Assembly: GCA_902805475.1 (NCBI GenBank)
Contig: CADCSX010000003.1
Coordinates: forward strand, 3,286,001-3,350,000
DNA from: Entonaema liquescens
Lineage: Eukaryota; Ascomycota; Sordariomycetes; Xylariales; Xylariaceae
Direction: 5' to 3'
DNA: 64,000 nucleotides
The position numbers and the translations under genes are program-made. Below, in pieces: positions 51,718 through 62,524 of this stretch (positions within the stretch are counted from its first letter, which is position 1; the number at the start of each line of letters is the position of its first letter). Below the pieces are notes generated by a model. It searched no databases, was not told where the DNA came from, and saw only the letters and a program-made list of their open reading frames with translations.

Positions 51718-53016
51718 GGTATGTTTGTTACCTGTGTCTTTCTGCGTGAAGTATATACCTAGAGCTTGCTTTCTCGTGAAGTTGGTTGTAACAGCCGAAG
51801 ATGTAGGAGCCTGTGGTGGACGCAGCGTCGCGGCTTGGTAAAGAAGGATAGATGCGATGTTCTCAACCCCCTGAAGTCCTAAGTGGATATGAGTCCCCAC
51901 AGCGCCCCGAGACTTATCGCTAGCAGGAAAGTGCTTAGGAAATATCCGCTTTATGTCGCCGGCGATCGGCGGCGTGTATGCGTAATGCGGAAAGTCACTG
52001 CTAACACCAGCGGCGGGACTCAGAAGCGCCGGCGAAGGGATATAAATATGAGTCCGTCGGGGTTCACCCTCAAGACCCAGTGTTAAAGTGGACTATAGCG
52101 TGGGCAAATCCTATAACTCCTTGATATAATTTACTACCTTCATGATCGAGACTGGCGTGGCACGCATCGTAGACAACCCAGTCGCTTGCCCAACGCCTCG
52201 TGACCTACTGATTGGTCGGATAGCCCTGTCATATCGGCACGGCACGCATGCATCATGCCTCCATAAACAACCCAAGGCTCTCGAAATCTCCATGCTAAGA
52301 ACTAGATGTACTCTACGGTGTGTAGGTGAATATTAGCATATTTCTGAACCGAGGCCGACCAGGGAATAAACTCAACGCTAGATTAATAACGTGTGGTTGG
52401 AAAACTATGTTGCATTAGGTAATTTCCATACGCTTCGGCGTTAAAACAAAGGCGGTGTCTGCGTGGCGTGACGAACTTGCCAACATCGGACAAGGTGTAT
52501 GGAAATGGTCTGCTGACTCGCTCTACCTGTCATAAATGATAGGGGCCATCTACCCCGGCGATAATTATAGTAGAAATAGGGTTGGGTAGCAAGCAACCTC
52601 GTAAATATGACCAAAATGGCATGATTAAGGGTTCATCTGCAACGATCGATCTTGGATAATGAGCCGCGGAGATGGCGAGCGTGGGAGCGAGTTCAGGGGA
52701 TCTCCCTGTGAATAGCATCATATTTCCCCAAGTGGCGAGGTAAGAATAAGTATGAATCTGAGAATAGTGGCAAGAGTGCTATTCCGACATCTGTCCTAGC
52801 TTGACATATCAACACAACCCAACGTCAGAGATGAAGCCCAACACGCTGACATTGACAACATAGTAAACTGATCTTAACCTGATTGCCGGCATGAACCACC
52901 ACAAATGTTCAACATCATCAGATCGTTAATCGTTAAAGCCAAAAGCAAATGAGAAATTCCTACCCATCCAGAAAACCAAGTAGTATCTCACCAAAGCAAC
53001 CCACCGTAATCAAATT
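51718..53016. other. Intergenic, no gene recognised
   Basis: 1.3 kb between the doubtful small frame and the 3' end of the 5-oxoprolinase gene. Nothing stands out on either strand. Confidence 0.5.
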
Positions 53017-56000
53017 CTAGATCCCCTCTGCAGCCAAAGTCCAATTGTGGACGCTTCCTCGTGGTTCGAACCGGTTCGTCGTAGCACCATTCGTAGAACC
53101 CCCCTTTTCCAAAGGTGATCCACTATGTTCTGGTGTGCCCCATCCACCTCCACCAGGACTGAATAGGCGGGTGTGATTAGCTTCCTTGGAAGACGTATGA
53201 AGAGGAGGGTAGTTAGATGGGAGTCAACTTACGTGTTGATGATCACACGTTCTCCGGGAACCACGTTCAGCTCCATCTTCCCTCCAATATTGATGGTCCG
53301 TTCCTTACCGCCCTCTTCCTTTTTGATATAGAGGTTTTTACCTACGGCCCCAGGTTGACCGCCTTCCAAACCGTATGGGCGCATTACGCGCCGTTCGCTA
53401 AGGACCGATACCTGTAGTGGGATCCGGAACTCGACATCTCGGATGCAGCCATCGCCTCCACGATATTTTCCGGCTCCCCCTGAGCCCTCTCTAAGAGTCC
53501 ATCTTCGGAGAATCACAGGGTAGCGTAGTTCATAGACCTCCGGGTCTGCGCATCGCGTATTGGACATATTCGTATGTACCCCTGAAGCGCCATGCCAGCT
53601 CGGTCCGGCTCCCGAGCCACCGGCAATGGTCTCGATATAGCCAAACCCAGGAACTTCCTTGCCAGAGTCATCCGTACCTCCCATGCCAAAGCCGAATACG
53701 TTCACACACCCTTGCGACGCAGCCACCGCATGGAAGGCACCCAGAATCACGTCGGTGACTCGCTGAGAGGTAATACTATTACCCGCACAGACCGCTGCCC
53801 ACGGAGACGGGTTGAGGATCGTGCCTTCGGGAAGGATGATGTTGATGGGGGCTATGCAGCCTTGGTTCAGTGGTATGTCCTGGTTAATAAGACACCTGAG
53901 CGAGTATATCACCGCCGAATAAGTGATCGCCTTAGGAGCGTTGAGGCAATTAAGAGTTTCTTCCGATGTACCGGTGAAATCGAACACCGCATTTCCCGTC
54001 TCGCCGTCAATCTGGATCCTCAAAACGATCGCTGACCCATCGTCCATGTAGTCTTCGAAGGAAATCGGTTTGCCGCCGAGCTCTTTAGCCACCGAGCGGA
54101 GGTAGTTCCTAACGGCCACTTCGGCATTTTCTGCTATCGCGTTCATGTACCTATGCACGACAGGCAAGGTGAACTCTTTGACGAGAGCGTCGATCAAATT
54201 GGCGCCTTTTCTGTTAGCTGCGATCGCGGCGCGCATATCAGAAAGGTTATCCTTGTAGTTGCGAGATCCGCTGCACCCGGCATATTGCGCCGGCTCGTCA
54301 TACAAGAAGCGGCGCGTCTCTTTCTCATTGAAAATACCACCACTGACAATCTTGTAGCTGATAGTAGCGGCACCCTCTTCGTATAGAAACTTACTATTTG
54401 ATGGCATAGAACCAGGACTAATCCCACCCACATCAGGGTGGTGGCCTCGAGAAGCCACCCAGAATATGATGTCTTTCCCTTCTACATCCCATATTGGTGT
54501 CATAATCGTAATATCTGGGAGATGCACACCACCGGCCACGGGATGGTTACTGCAGAGGATATCACCTGGCTTAAGAGTATCTCGATACCTCTCATTCTGG
54601 AATCTGACGGCATACTCCATTGAGCCAAGGTGGACCGGAACATGAGGCGCATTGGCCACGAGACGGCCATCAGGGGAGAACAGCGCACACGAAAAGTCCA
54701 AGCGTTCTTTGATGTTAGTAGACACTGATGTCTTTTGGAATGTCCTCCCCATCTGTTCGGCAATCGACATGAATCTGTGTCCAAAAATCGATAGTCGGAT
54801 GGGGTCGATCACCGTCGTACTCAATGTCTGCGTCCTCTTAGAAGGAAGGTCAAGTATGACATGGCGGCTAAGAACTGTTGCCTTGACAAGTGGCTCAACA
54901 ATAATAGTCTGAGTATTATCAATGATAGTAGCAGGTCCTTGAATGATGCATCCGGGCTTCAATTTCTCAAGTAGGTAGATAGGTGTATCCGTCCAACCGT
55001 ATCCAGAAAAGTAGACAGGAGATTTACCATCTTCATCTGATTTCGCGGCGTCGAATTTCGCCACATAACCAAGCTCGCGATTTGGTGACTCGTTTAAGCT
55101 ATCCATGGATTTTCCAATGCCACGAACGCGGATATCTTCAAGAAGAATATTCTTGTCTGGGAAGGTAAACGAGTACTCGCGCTGATGTTGGCGAGTAAAT
55201 TCTGCGATATAATCGCCATCGGCGGGCTCGAGAATCATAAGACTATTATCGGTTCCCTGGTATCTTAGGTTGAGGTAAACTTCATGCTTTATACGATCCT
55301 TCGGGATTCCGTCAAGTTCGAGTTCCTTTGTCACTTCCTCTTTCAGCTCATTGACGGTTGGCGAAACGGACTCAGCTGTATTAAAGACTCCAGAGCTAGG
55401 CTTTTGAGCTTCGTGAACAAGTTCGGCGAGAGCCATACCATAGGCAGAGAGGATAGATGAGTAACGATGAATAATAACTCTGGTAATTGACAGCGACGTT
55501 GCAATAGCACAGGCATGTTGGCCTCCAGCACCGCCAAAGCAGGCGAGGTGATGAGTCGACGTATCGTATCCGCGGGCTTCGGTCAATGCACGTATCGGTT
55601 TTGCCATCGTTTCGTTAGCAACCTCGATAAACCCCATCGCAACCTCCTCGGGAGTCTTGTTTTGGCCCGTCTCGGCGTTGATTTGCGCGGCAAGCTCGGC
55701 GAACTTCTTTCGAGTAATTTCTACATCCAACGACTCGTTCTCGCTCTTCCCGAAGATCTTGGGGAAATAATCAGGTAAAAGACGGCCCGTCAGGGCGTTT
55801 GCATCGCTGATAGCTAAGGGGCCGCCCTTGCGGTAGCAAGCCGGACCGGGATGCGCGGCAGCCGAATCAGGGCCTACGGCAAAGAGACCGTTCCTCCAAT
55901 GCAGGATACTTCCTCCACCAGCCGCAACGGTGTTTATGTCCAATTGCGGCGCCATTATACTTATCCCGGCCGTGATGTTCTCAAAGGTATGCTCGAATAT

Positions 56001-57240
56001 ACCATCAAATCGGGATACGTCTGTGCTCGTGCCACCCATGTCGAACCCAATGATTGGTATTTTGTCCTGCGGGTCGTAACTAGTGCCGGCATGGCCAACG
56101 ACGCCTCCTGCCGGACCCGAGAGAACGGCGCGGAGCCCACTGAATCTTTGGCGGCGTCAGTGCTCGGTTTGCCGTAGAAAATTTAAATGGCACGCAAACT
56201 CACTTTCTCACATCTACCAGACCTCCATCGCTTTGCATGAAAGCGCATCGCGTATTAGAGGATTGTAATCTGTCTGTAAAGCCAGACTGGAATCCCGAAA
56301 TATACTGCTGTATGACTGGTGTGAGATAAGCGTCCGCAGTAGCTGACATACCTCTCGAGATCATCTTGATCATCGGTAAGGTGAGACATGATAGTGTCAC
56401 CTGAGAGAAGCCAATCGCCGAAGCTATGTCCCGGACGGTTCGCTCATGATCTAGTACAAAGGTTAATCACTAACTCATAAACCGAGAGTGTTCAGTTTAG
56501 ATTATTACCTTGGAAGGTATACGAATGAGCGAGACAAACACATATGCTGCGAAAGCCCTCATCGTAAAGACCTTGCAAGTCTCTCCTGACGCGATCAGTA
56601 TCTAAAGGCTTGAGAATCCGAATGTACTGTCCGTTCAGGCCCTGGACCAAGTTCGGATCGCTCTCCGCCGCCTTACTTATCTTTACGACTTCTTCCTCGT
56701 AGAACGGGTTCTGCTGATAGCCTTCGACTGTGACTCTTTCATCTACTTCAACAACTTTCTCATAGAGGACATCCGGTCGGACAATATTTAGATCGAACAG
56801 TTTTGGTCGCGATTGAAGGCCAATTTTCAGACTATCTGAGAATCCTTCGGTGATGAGAAGAGCAACCTTCTCGCCTTTACGTTCCAAAAGTGCATTTGTT
56901 GCTACCGTAGTTCCCATGCGGATGCTGAGATCTTCGAATAAAGAAGTGTCGATTGGCTCATTACGAGGAAAAGCCTTTCCGGTAGCCTTTTCAAGGATAC
57001 GTCTAATACCTTCGATGGGCGCATCGTCGTAATTAGAAGGGTCCTGGGATAAAATCTTCACTATAATATCATCTTCCCGCCCCTCGATTATGCCCAGGCA
57101 ATCAGTAAAAGTGCCGCCTCTATCTGCGCTTGATTAAGCATTATGTTCGACGCCACTGGCTAAGGTGGCGTACCAATAGCGATCTTAATTTTTAATTTAG
57201 GATCTGACCCCAAGGGTCCCTGGCTTCCGTTGGGAGCCAT
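53017..57240 (-). CDS. oxp1: ATP-dependent 5-oxoprolinase (fused HyuA/HyuB)
   Basis: Opens 5-oxo-L-proline to L-glutamate using ATP, the recycling step of the gamma-glutamyl (glutathione) cycle; cytosolic. Five exons give 1327 residues (yeast Oxp1 has 1286): 57174-57240, 56509-57123, 56204-56450, 53233-56145 and 53017-53158. The N-terminal HyuA half shows KIAIDRGGTFTDCLG, restored by intron 1, then MGTTVATNALLERKG and GFDMGGTSTDVSRFDG, the nucleotide-binding loops. The C-terminal HyuB half starts near residue 750 and has HVPVHLGSM, CSNHPVAGGVHLPDIT, GGISPGSMPSNSKFL and GFGMGGTD. The final intron joins INT to PGGGGWGTPE, the usual glycine-rich ending. At the first intron an acceptor 4 nt upstream would break the frame, so GCAG at 57124 is chosen. 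Introns are 50-74 nt. Confidence 0.95.
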
Positions 57241-57721
57241 TTTTTCTTTTTCTTTTTTTTTTTAGAATGTTGAGACCAAAATCTGCGAGTCTTAGTTTCA
57301 AGTTGAAATCATAAGAAACAGACGGCTTCCCCGGCGGAGACGTTCCCGGTGAACCTAGAACTTAGTACATATAAATCATACGAAGTGTGGATGCTGCATT
57401 ATTCGACATCCGAATAAGACTCTTGAATCCGAGGAAGGTCGGAACGACAAGGAGTTGTTAGACTTGGGTAACACAAGTCTAAAATGATCTACGTAGGTAG
57501 TTTCTTGATCGATTTATTGTAGTTTTTTTCCTTTTTCTTTTTCCACGTTGTATTGGTGAAGTCGTTACTATATTCTCGAGGTGTTACAAAGAGTTCGGCC
57601 GTTTCACCGGGAATGGTTTACAATGTTTAGGTTTAGGATCGTAGGGAAACACTAGAGAGACGCTGTAGAGACACGCTATAGATTTAGTAGTACCCGCCGT
57701 TACCTTAGAATGTGGGTCTAC
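57241..57721. promoter_or_regulatory. Promoter region of the 5-oxoprolinase gene
   Basis: 480 bp between the start codon (minus strand) and the inverted-repeat element. On the plus strand a T-rich run (TTCTTTTTCTTTTTTTTTTT, about 57243-57262) lies directly upstream of the ATG; on the transcript strand it reads as an A-rich tract of the probable 5' leader. No named operator is seen. Confidence 0.45.
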
Positions 57722-57990
57722 TATGGCAGACCATATATACCACTTTGCCAAAATCGATTTTGGTCGGCCACTAAACTAGATTTAGTCAAGCGCCAATCGA
57801 TTTTATCAGTCGGATACTTGAAATTTAATAGTTAATATTTGTATTTTATATAGGTAAATTAAATATATTATTTTAAATTACCCGTTGAAATAATATTATT
57901 TTTTTAAAAAAATAATATATTATTTTAAAAAAATTATATTTATTTAAATAAATATTTTATACGAAATTATATATAAAAAAATTTATTTAT

Positions 57991-58060
57991 AATATAATTT
58001 ATAATATAATTTATAATATAATTTATAATATAATTTATAATATAATTTATAATATAATTT
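57991..58060. repeat. Tandem repeat, 12-bp unit AATATAATTTAT, about 6 copies
   Basis: Near-perfect head-to-tail copies inside the inverted-repeat element. The units look identical, which suggests expansion after most base changes had happened. Confidence 0.85.
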
Positions 58061-58200
58061 AATTATATTATTTATTTAATATAATTTTTTAAATTATTAA
58101 ATAATTTTATTATATATAATGCGGTTTACCGAATTTTAATTCCCGTATAAAATTTATATATTTAAATATTTATTTATTTATTTTATTAAAAATAAATAAT

Positions 58201-58328
58201 AAATTAAATAAATTAAATAAATTAAATAAATTAAATAAATTAAATAAATTAAATAAATTAAATAAATTAAATAAATTAAATAAATTAAATAAATTAAATA
58301 AATTAAATAAATTAAATAAATTAAATAA
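58201..58328. repeat. Tandem repeat, 9-bp unit AAATTAAAT, about 14 copies
   Basis: A regular array with no visible variation between units, inside the same element. The 9-bp period would keep any reading frame, but the surrounding stops rule out coding. Confidence 0.88.
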
Positions 58329-58568
58329 TTTATTAAAATAAATTATTTAAAATAAAACTTTAAATAAAAAGTTTAAATATATATAACTTCGTACGAAACG
58401 TTAAAGTTTTTATTATTAAGCTTAAAATATGTATTTAATAGTTATATACGACTTGTATTACGCATAAATAGATGTGATATATATGGCTTATGCGTACGTT
58501 AGGGATAAATTACCCCTTACGGCCACCCAAAATCGATTTTGGCAAAGTGGCTCCTATGGTCCGCCATA

Positions 58569-59516
58569 TCTACTTCTCAATTCCATTCGACCCCGCCTCT
58601 CTCCGATACGGGTGTGGATCACGGACAGAGATATGTAGGCAGGTCAAGCCGACGGCGCTAAAACATCCGGGCGGGGCCCAATCAAAGACCCGCTCTCTTT
58701 TCCGTGATGGACTCATATTATACATTAGTAACTTATGAACTAGTCTATATACATAAAAATAGGGTAGTATATATTTATACCTCACATATTTGTGCTACAT
58801 GACACAATTATGTTGGAGGTATATATATATGATATGATATATTATATACTATAGCTACACTATTATACATATCTACCTACATATGTACGTATTACCGAAA
58901 CCCTGGGTAGGTACGTATATATAGATACCTGCGATGGAACTAATTTGGGAAGTATGATTCTATATATGAATGTATATATGAATGTATATCTGTATGTATG
59001 AAATCCCCTAGCTCTTTCACAATGCCACGTGTAGTCCCTTAGCACATATATCCGCAAAGAAACTAACAATCCCTAGCAATTCCCTAGTAATCCCCAGTCA
59101 CATATCCTATCTTGCCTAACTGGTCATGGTGACCCTCCATCGTGTAGTCTTGTGTCGCCTAGTTTCCCTGCCTCCCTACATCCCTAGCAGATTCGCCTAC
59201 ACCTGCTTACCATAACCACGCCTAAACGTAGATTTAGAGGCAATTTCTTAGAGGGAGAGCATATTTCCTCCCGTCCGCGTTATCCACTGCCATAGAGTCC
59301 GGAGTCTTCTCCTTGTCACGTCAAGTCGCGGCAGAATTATCGTGCGACCTGTTCTTGTGGATCGGCACACCCCGTTTCCACTTGATCACGACGGAGGCCA
59401 TTATAAAAATAAGGCCGATGTCCACAACGTAGTAGTCTTACAAGAAGCTTTCGTAGTCGTAAACCTTTTCCACATTACACAGTTTCCTCGTGAGCACCCT
59501 TTTGCTCTTCGTCCCA
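58569..59516. other. Intergenic with AT-rich simple sequence
   Basis: About 950 bp between the inverted-repeat element and the flavoenzyme start. TATATA-type and GAATGTATATAT near repeats occur at 58815-59000. The last 300 bp are the probable promoter and leader of the next gene. Confidence 0.5.
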
Positions 59517-60873
59517 ATGACTACACAAAATTCCCTGAAGCCATCCGTGTTGATCGTTGGTGCAGGATGTTTTGGCCTAGCTACCGCGTACACTCTAGCC
59601 TCGTCTGGTTATACAAAAGTCACCGTTCTAGAAAAAGATGATGTTATGCCGAGTCGTTTCTCCGCTGGAAACGATCTCAACAAAGTCATCCGCGCTGAAT
59701 ACGCGGATAACTTTTACACGGATCTCAGCGTAGTGAGTTGACGGATTTTCCTGTGTTCTTCCCTCTGGCTTTCCACTAACGCACTAATCGTCGTAGAAAG
59801 CCATCCGCAAATGGCAGAGTGACCCGTTGTACAAACCTCATTTTCACCAGACTGGTTTCCTCAATGTGACTTCAGAAAGCGCCCCGCAAGCAACCAAGGA
59901 TGTGGTTACGAATTACCTTACTTCAATCAGGGGACACCCGGCATTTGAGGGGCAAGTGTCAACGGTCCATGGCGCAGAAGAGATAAAGAAGGTTGCACCC
60001 GCATTCACTGGTCCAACGGCAGGATGGTCAGGCTACTTTAATAAAATGGCTGGCTATGCTCATTCGGCAGACGCATCAAAAGCCGTCTACGACGCTTGTG
60101 TTAAGTTGGGCGTCAATTTTGTTCTCGGTAGGGACAATGGAGAAGTGACTGAACTAGTTTATGACGCCATATCATCTAGAAGGGTATGTGTCGGGGTTAA
60201 GACCCGCGGGAACCAGATATACCGTGCAGACAAGGTCATACTGGCGTTAGGTGCTGACGTGCCGGGCTTGATTCCTCAGTTAGGGCCACAGGTTACTGGT
60301 CGTTGCTGGGGCGTTGTGCACATCCAACTAACGCCTGAAGAGGCCTCGCCTCTCAGGGGCATACCCGTCACTAATGTTCGAGACCTTGCCTTTTTCTTCG
60401 AACCCGACGAAGCCACCAGCAAGCTTAAATTCTGTCATATGGGGGGTGGCTTTACTAACTTTGCCTTGACTAAGAATGGTCTATCACTTCCCTACGAGAA
60501 ACTAGAGGATTCCCAATTCATCCCATTGGATGACGAGTCCTACATTCGTAAACTACTCCAGGAGGTCTTCCCCCAGTTTGCAGACCGCCCACTCATCGAC
60601 AAACACCTGTGCTGGTTTGCAGATACGATAGACTCTGACTATATCATTGATTATGTCCCAGATACTAATTCCTCACTTATTGTACTCTCTGGAGACTCTG
60701 GTCACGGGTTCAAGATGCTTCCAATCTTCGGAGAGTTTGTCAAGGAAATTCTGGAACGTGGGTCGCAGAATATTGCAAAGTGGCAGTGGAAGGATGATAC
60801 TAAACTCAAGTCGACGGGGACGTGGCGTGGTGACACGGCCACGCAAGAATTGTCAGAGATACCACGTGCATAG
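59517..60873 (+). CDS. FAD-dependent amine oxidase, fructosyl amino acid oxidase/saccharopine oxidase-like
   Basis: Flavoenzyme of the DAO superfamily; relatives oxidise secondary amines such as fructosyl amino acids, saccharopine, pipecolate or sarcosine, giving H2O2. Two exons give 430 residues: 59517-59732 and 59797-60873. The Rossmann loop is VGAGCFGLATA at residues 13-23, followed by KVTVLEKDD. FSAGNDLNKVIRAEYAD fits the FAD-contact region of the fructosyl-amine oxidases. Cys344 in HLCWFADT sits where that family binds FAD covalently, and GDSGHGFKMLPIFGEFV is the C-terminal FAD site. The chain ends EIPRA, so it lacks the peroxisomal SKL-type signal found in many relatives. Frame is open upstream of 59517, but this ATG gives the usual N-terminus. 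Confidence 0.88.
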
Positions 60874-61321
60874 GAAGCTACACAAGATGTATGTATGTAT
60901 GGCGGGAAGGGTTAGAGGATTATGCCAACCTCCTTTCCTAATTAGATACCTAGTCTTAGCAGTTGCCAGTCAGCACAATACCTACACATTCCTCCATACA
61001 GTTAGGCTTACGAAGAATATTTGAGAAATTGAGATCCCGGTATTCCCGAACATGCCCGAGCCTATCCAAACTCGACAATGGCTACATGATTATAGGAATT
61101 TTAGGCCACTGAAACACTTGGGAACAAGGGCTTGCTATTATATTAGTGGTCCAGTCTTAGATGGGCTCATCAGTTCTTCGTGTAGCAGCATATTTGCTTT
61201 TTCTATGTCTTACTGATATTTTCATAATACATAGCCTTTTACAATAATTATTAATGGCCACTCATTAATGGCATATCATGATGCTTATATCATAATTTAC
61301 GTCGCGATGCTTGATCGTGGT
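60874..61321. other. Intergenic, 3' region of the flavoenzyme gene
   Basis: About 450 bp without coding frame, ending at the second solo LTR. Confidence 0.5.
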
Positions 61322-61460
61322 TGTCAGGGGTCTCACTTGCGACCCCCTAGGAATAATGGAACCGTTGAGTATGAATAGCTCTAGCTTCAGAGCTATCTTG
61401 ACTAGAGTTCCTTGCAGAATAGCGAAGTTATTTCCTCACTTTTTGGTCTCCCTCGTGACA
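61322..61460 (+). mobile_element. Solo LTR, 139 bp, copy 2
   Basis: Same length and orientation as 1510-1648, beginning TGTCAGGGGTCTCAC and ending CTCGTGACA. Shared inner words include AACCGTT, CTTCAGAGCT and AGAGTTCCTTGC. The flanks read GTGGT (61317-61321) and GTAGT (61461-61465), a 5-bp target duplication with one G/A difference. A chance frame (61311-61622) runs through it and is not a gene. Confidence 0.78.
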
Positions 61461-62524
61461 GTAGTTTTTGGAGTGATATATGTGCCAGGTGTGACCAACT
61501 ACTACTACATTCAGGAAATGCTCGTATCGCACAAACATACTCTTCTACCAAATCTACTTGTTGGTAACACAATTGAAATAATCATATATCATTTAAGAAG
61601 TGATAGCACCATGCTGTCCTGAGAGAAGGCGCCCTAACATTGATGCTTACCACACCACACTACAGTAAGAACCTCTAGCCAATAAGCGCAGACAAGGCTA
61701 GCTAGCTGCAACAGTAGGATCCAGAGAGTCGGTAACGGCAATGGTAAAGAGAAAAAATGACAGACTGGGGTTCATCAAGCTGAATTCGTGCTCGACGATA
61801 TACATCTGTCGCTTAGATCTGCGGATAGGCTAAGTAATTACTTACATCAGATCCCAGCACGCGGCCGCTTCATTCTTCCACAACGCTTTCTAGAAAATTC
61901 ATTGGTCAGAATTGCATCTTGAAACTGTCTCGGAAAGAATGATATCGGAGTTGTCCAAGGCTCCCCGCTACGTCAACTCCTTTTGGACGACCATCTTTCT
62001 CCACAGTACGCAGCCAATACTGTCAGCGAAACCCCCCTGGTTCGAACAAATGAGAACGCCGCATGGGCACGGCCCTAACGACCGGGTTCCCGTTATCAGA
62101 CGTTACATGCCGAATCTAGGCGCTGCCACCCATTCGTCGCCTCGAGCTTCTCTCAGAACTAACCGTGCTATCTCGGCTGACGCTGGGGGAAAGCTCGGAC
62201 CATAGAGGGTTTCTAGATGTGTAATAGCTAGCTGAACTACTATGATCATTCTGGGCGCGTGTTAAACACATCGGCAGGCAATGGCGTCTCGGAAATCGTG
62301 GGATAAGAAGGGGATAAAGGTAATAATTACGATTACAGCTCGCTGATAATCATCCCCATTCGTATTATACGATACCATAAGTCGCGACGTCTCGCACCTT
62401 ACGATCTTCTAGGATCTTGTAGCAGCGGACTGTTCTCGACGCGTAATTAAACTAATAAACCACCTCCACCAGGACAAAGCTCGCGGTCTACCAAAAAAAA
62501 AAAAAAAACCGCACATCATCCATC
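61461..62524. other. Intergenic with a poly(A) run before the transporter
   Basis: About 1.1 kb; the frame at 61912-62205 is unrecognised. An uninterrupted run of 16 or so A lies at about 62492-62508, only some 15 bp before the start codon at 62525, so it would be in the 5' leader of the mRNA. Confidence 0.5.

Larger units (their letters stand above)
57724..58566. mobile_element. 843-bp DNA element with ~47-bp terminal inverted repeats
   Basis: The left end reads TGGCAGACCATA..CCACTTTGCC and the right end, reverse-complemented, reads TGGCGGACCATA..CCACTTTGCC. The arms match over about 46 bp (57724-57770 with 58521-58566) with few mismatches. Both arms hold the 16-bp palindrome CCAAAATCGATTTTGG exactly 24 bp from the end (57748-57763 and 58527-58542). 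TA borders suggest a Tc1/mariner/pogo (Fot1-like) origin. The interior (about 57830-58480) is nearly all A+T with two tandem arrays and no transposase frame, so this is either a non-autonomous derivative or a RIP-degraded remnant. Orientation and family name are not determinable from the ends alone. Confidence 0.82.
57722..58568. repeat. TA dinucleotide duplication flanking an inverted-repeat element
   Basis: TA at 57722-57723 and TA at 58567-58568 border the two terminal inverted repeats exactly. A TA target duplication is the mark of Tc1/mariner/pogo insertion, though two bases alone are weak proof. Confidence 0.6.
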
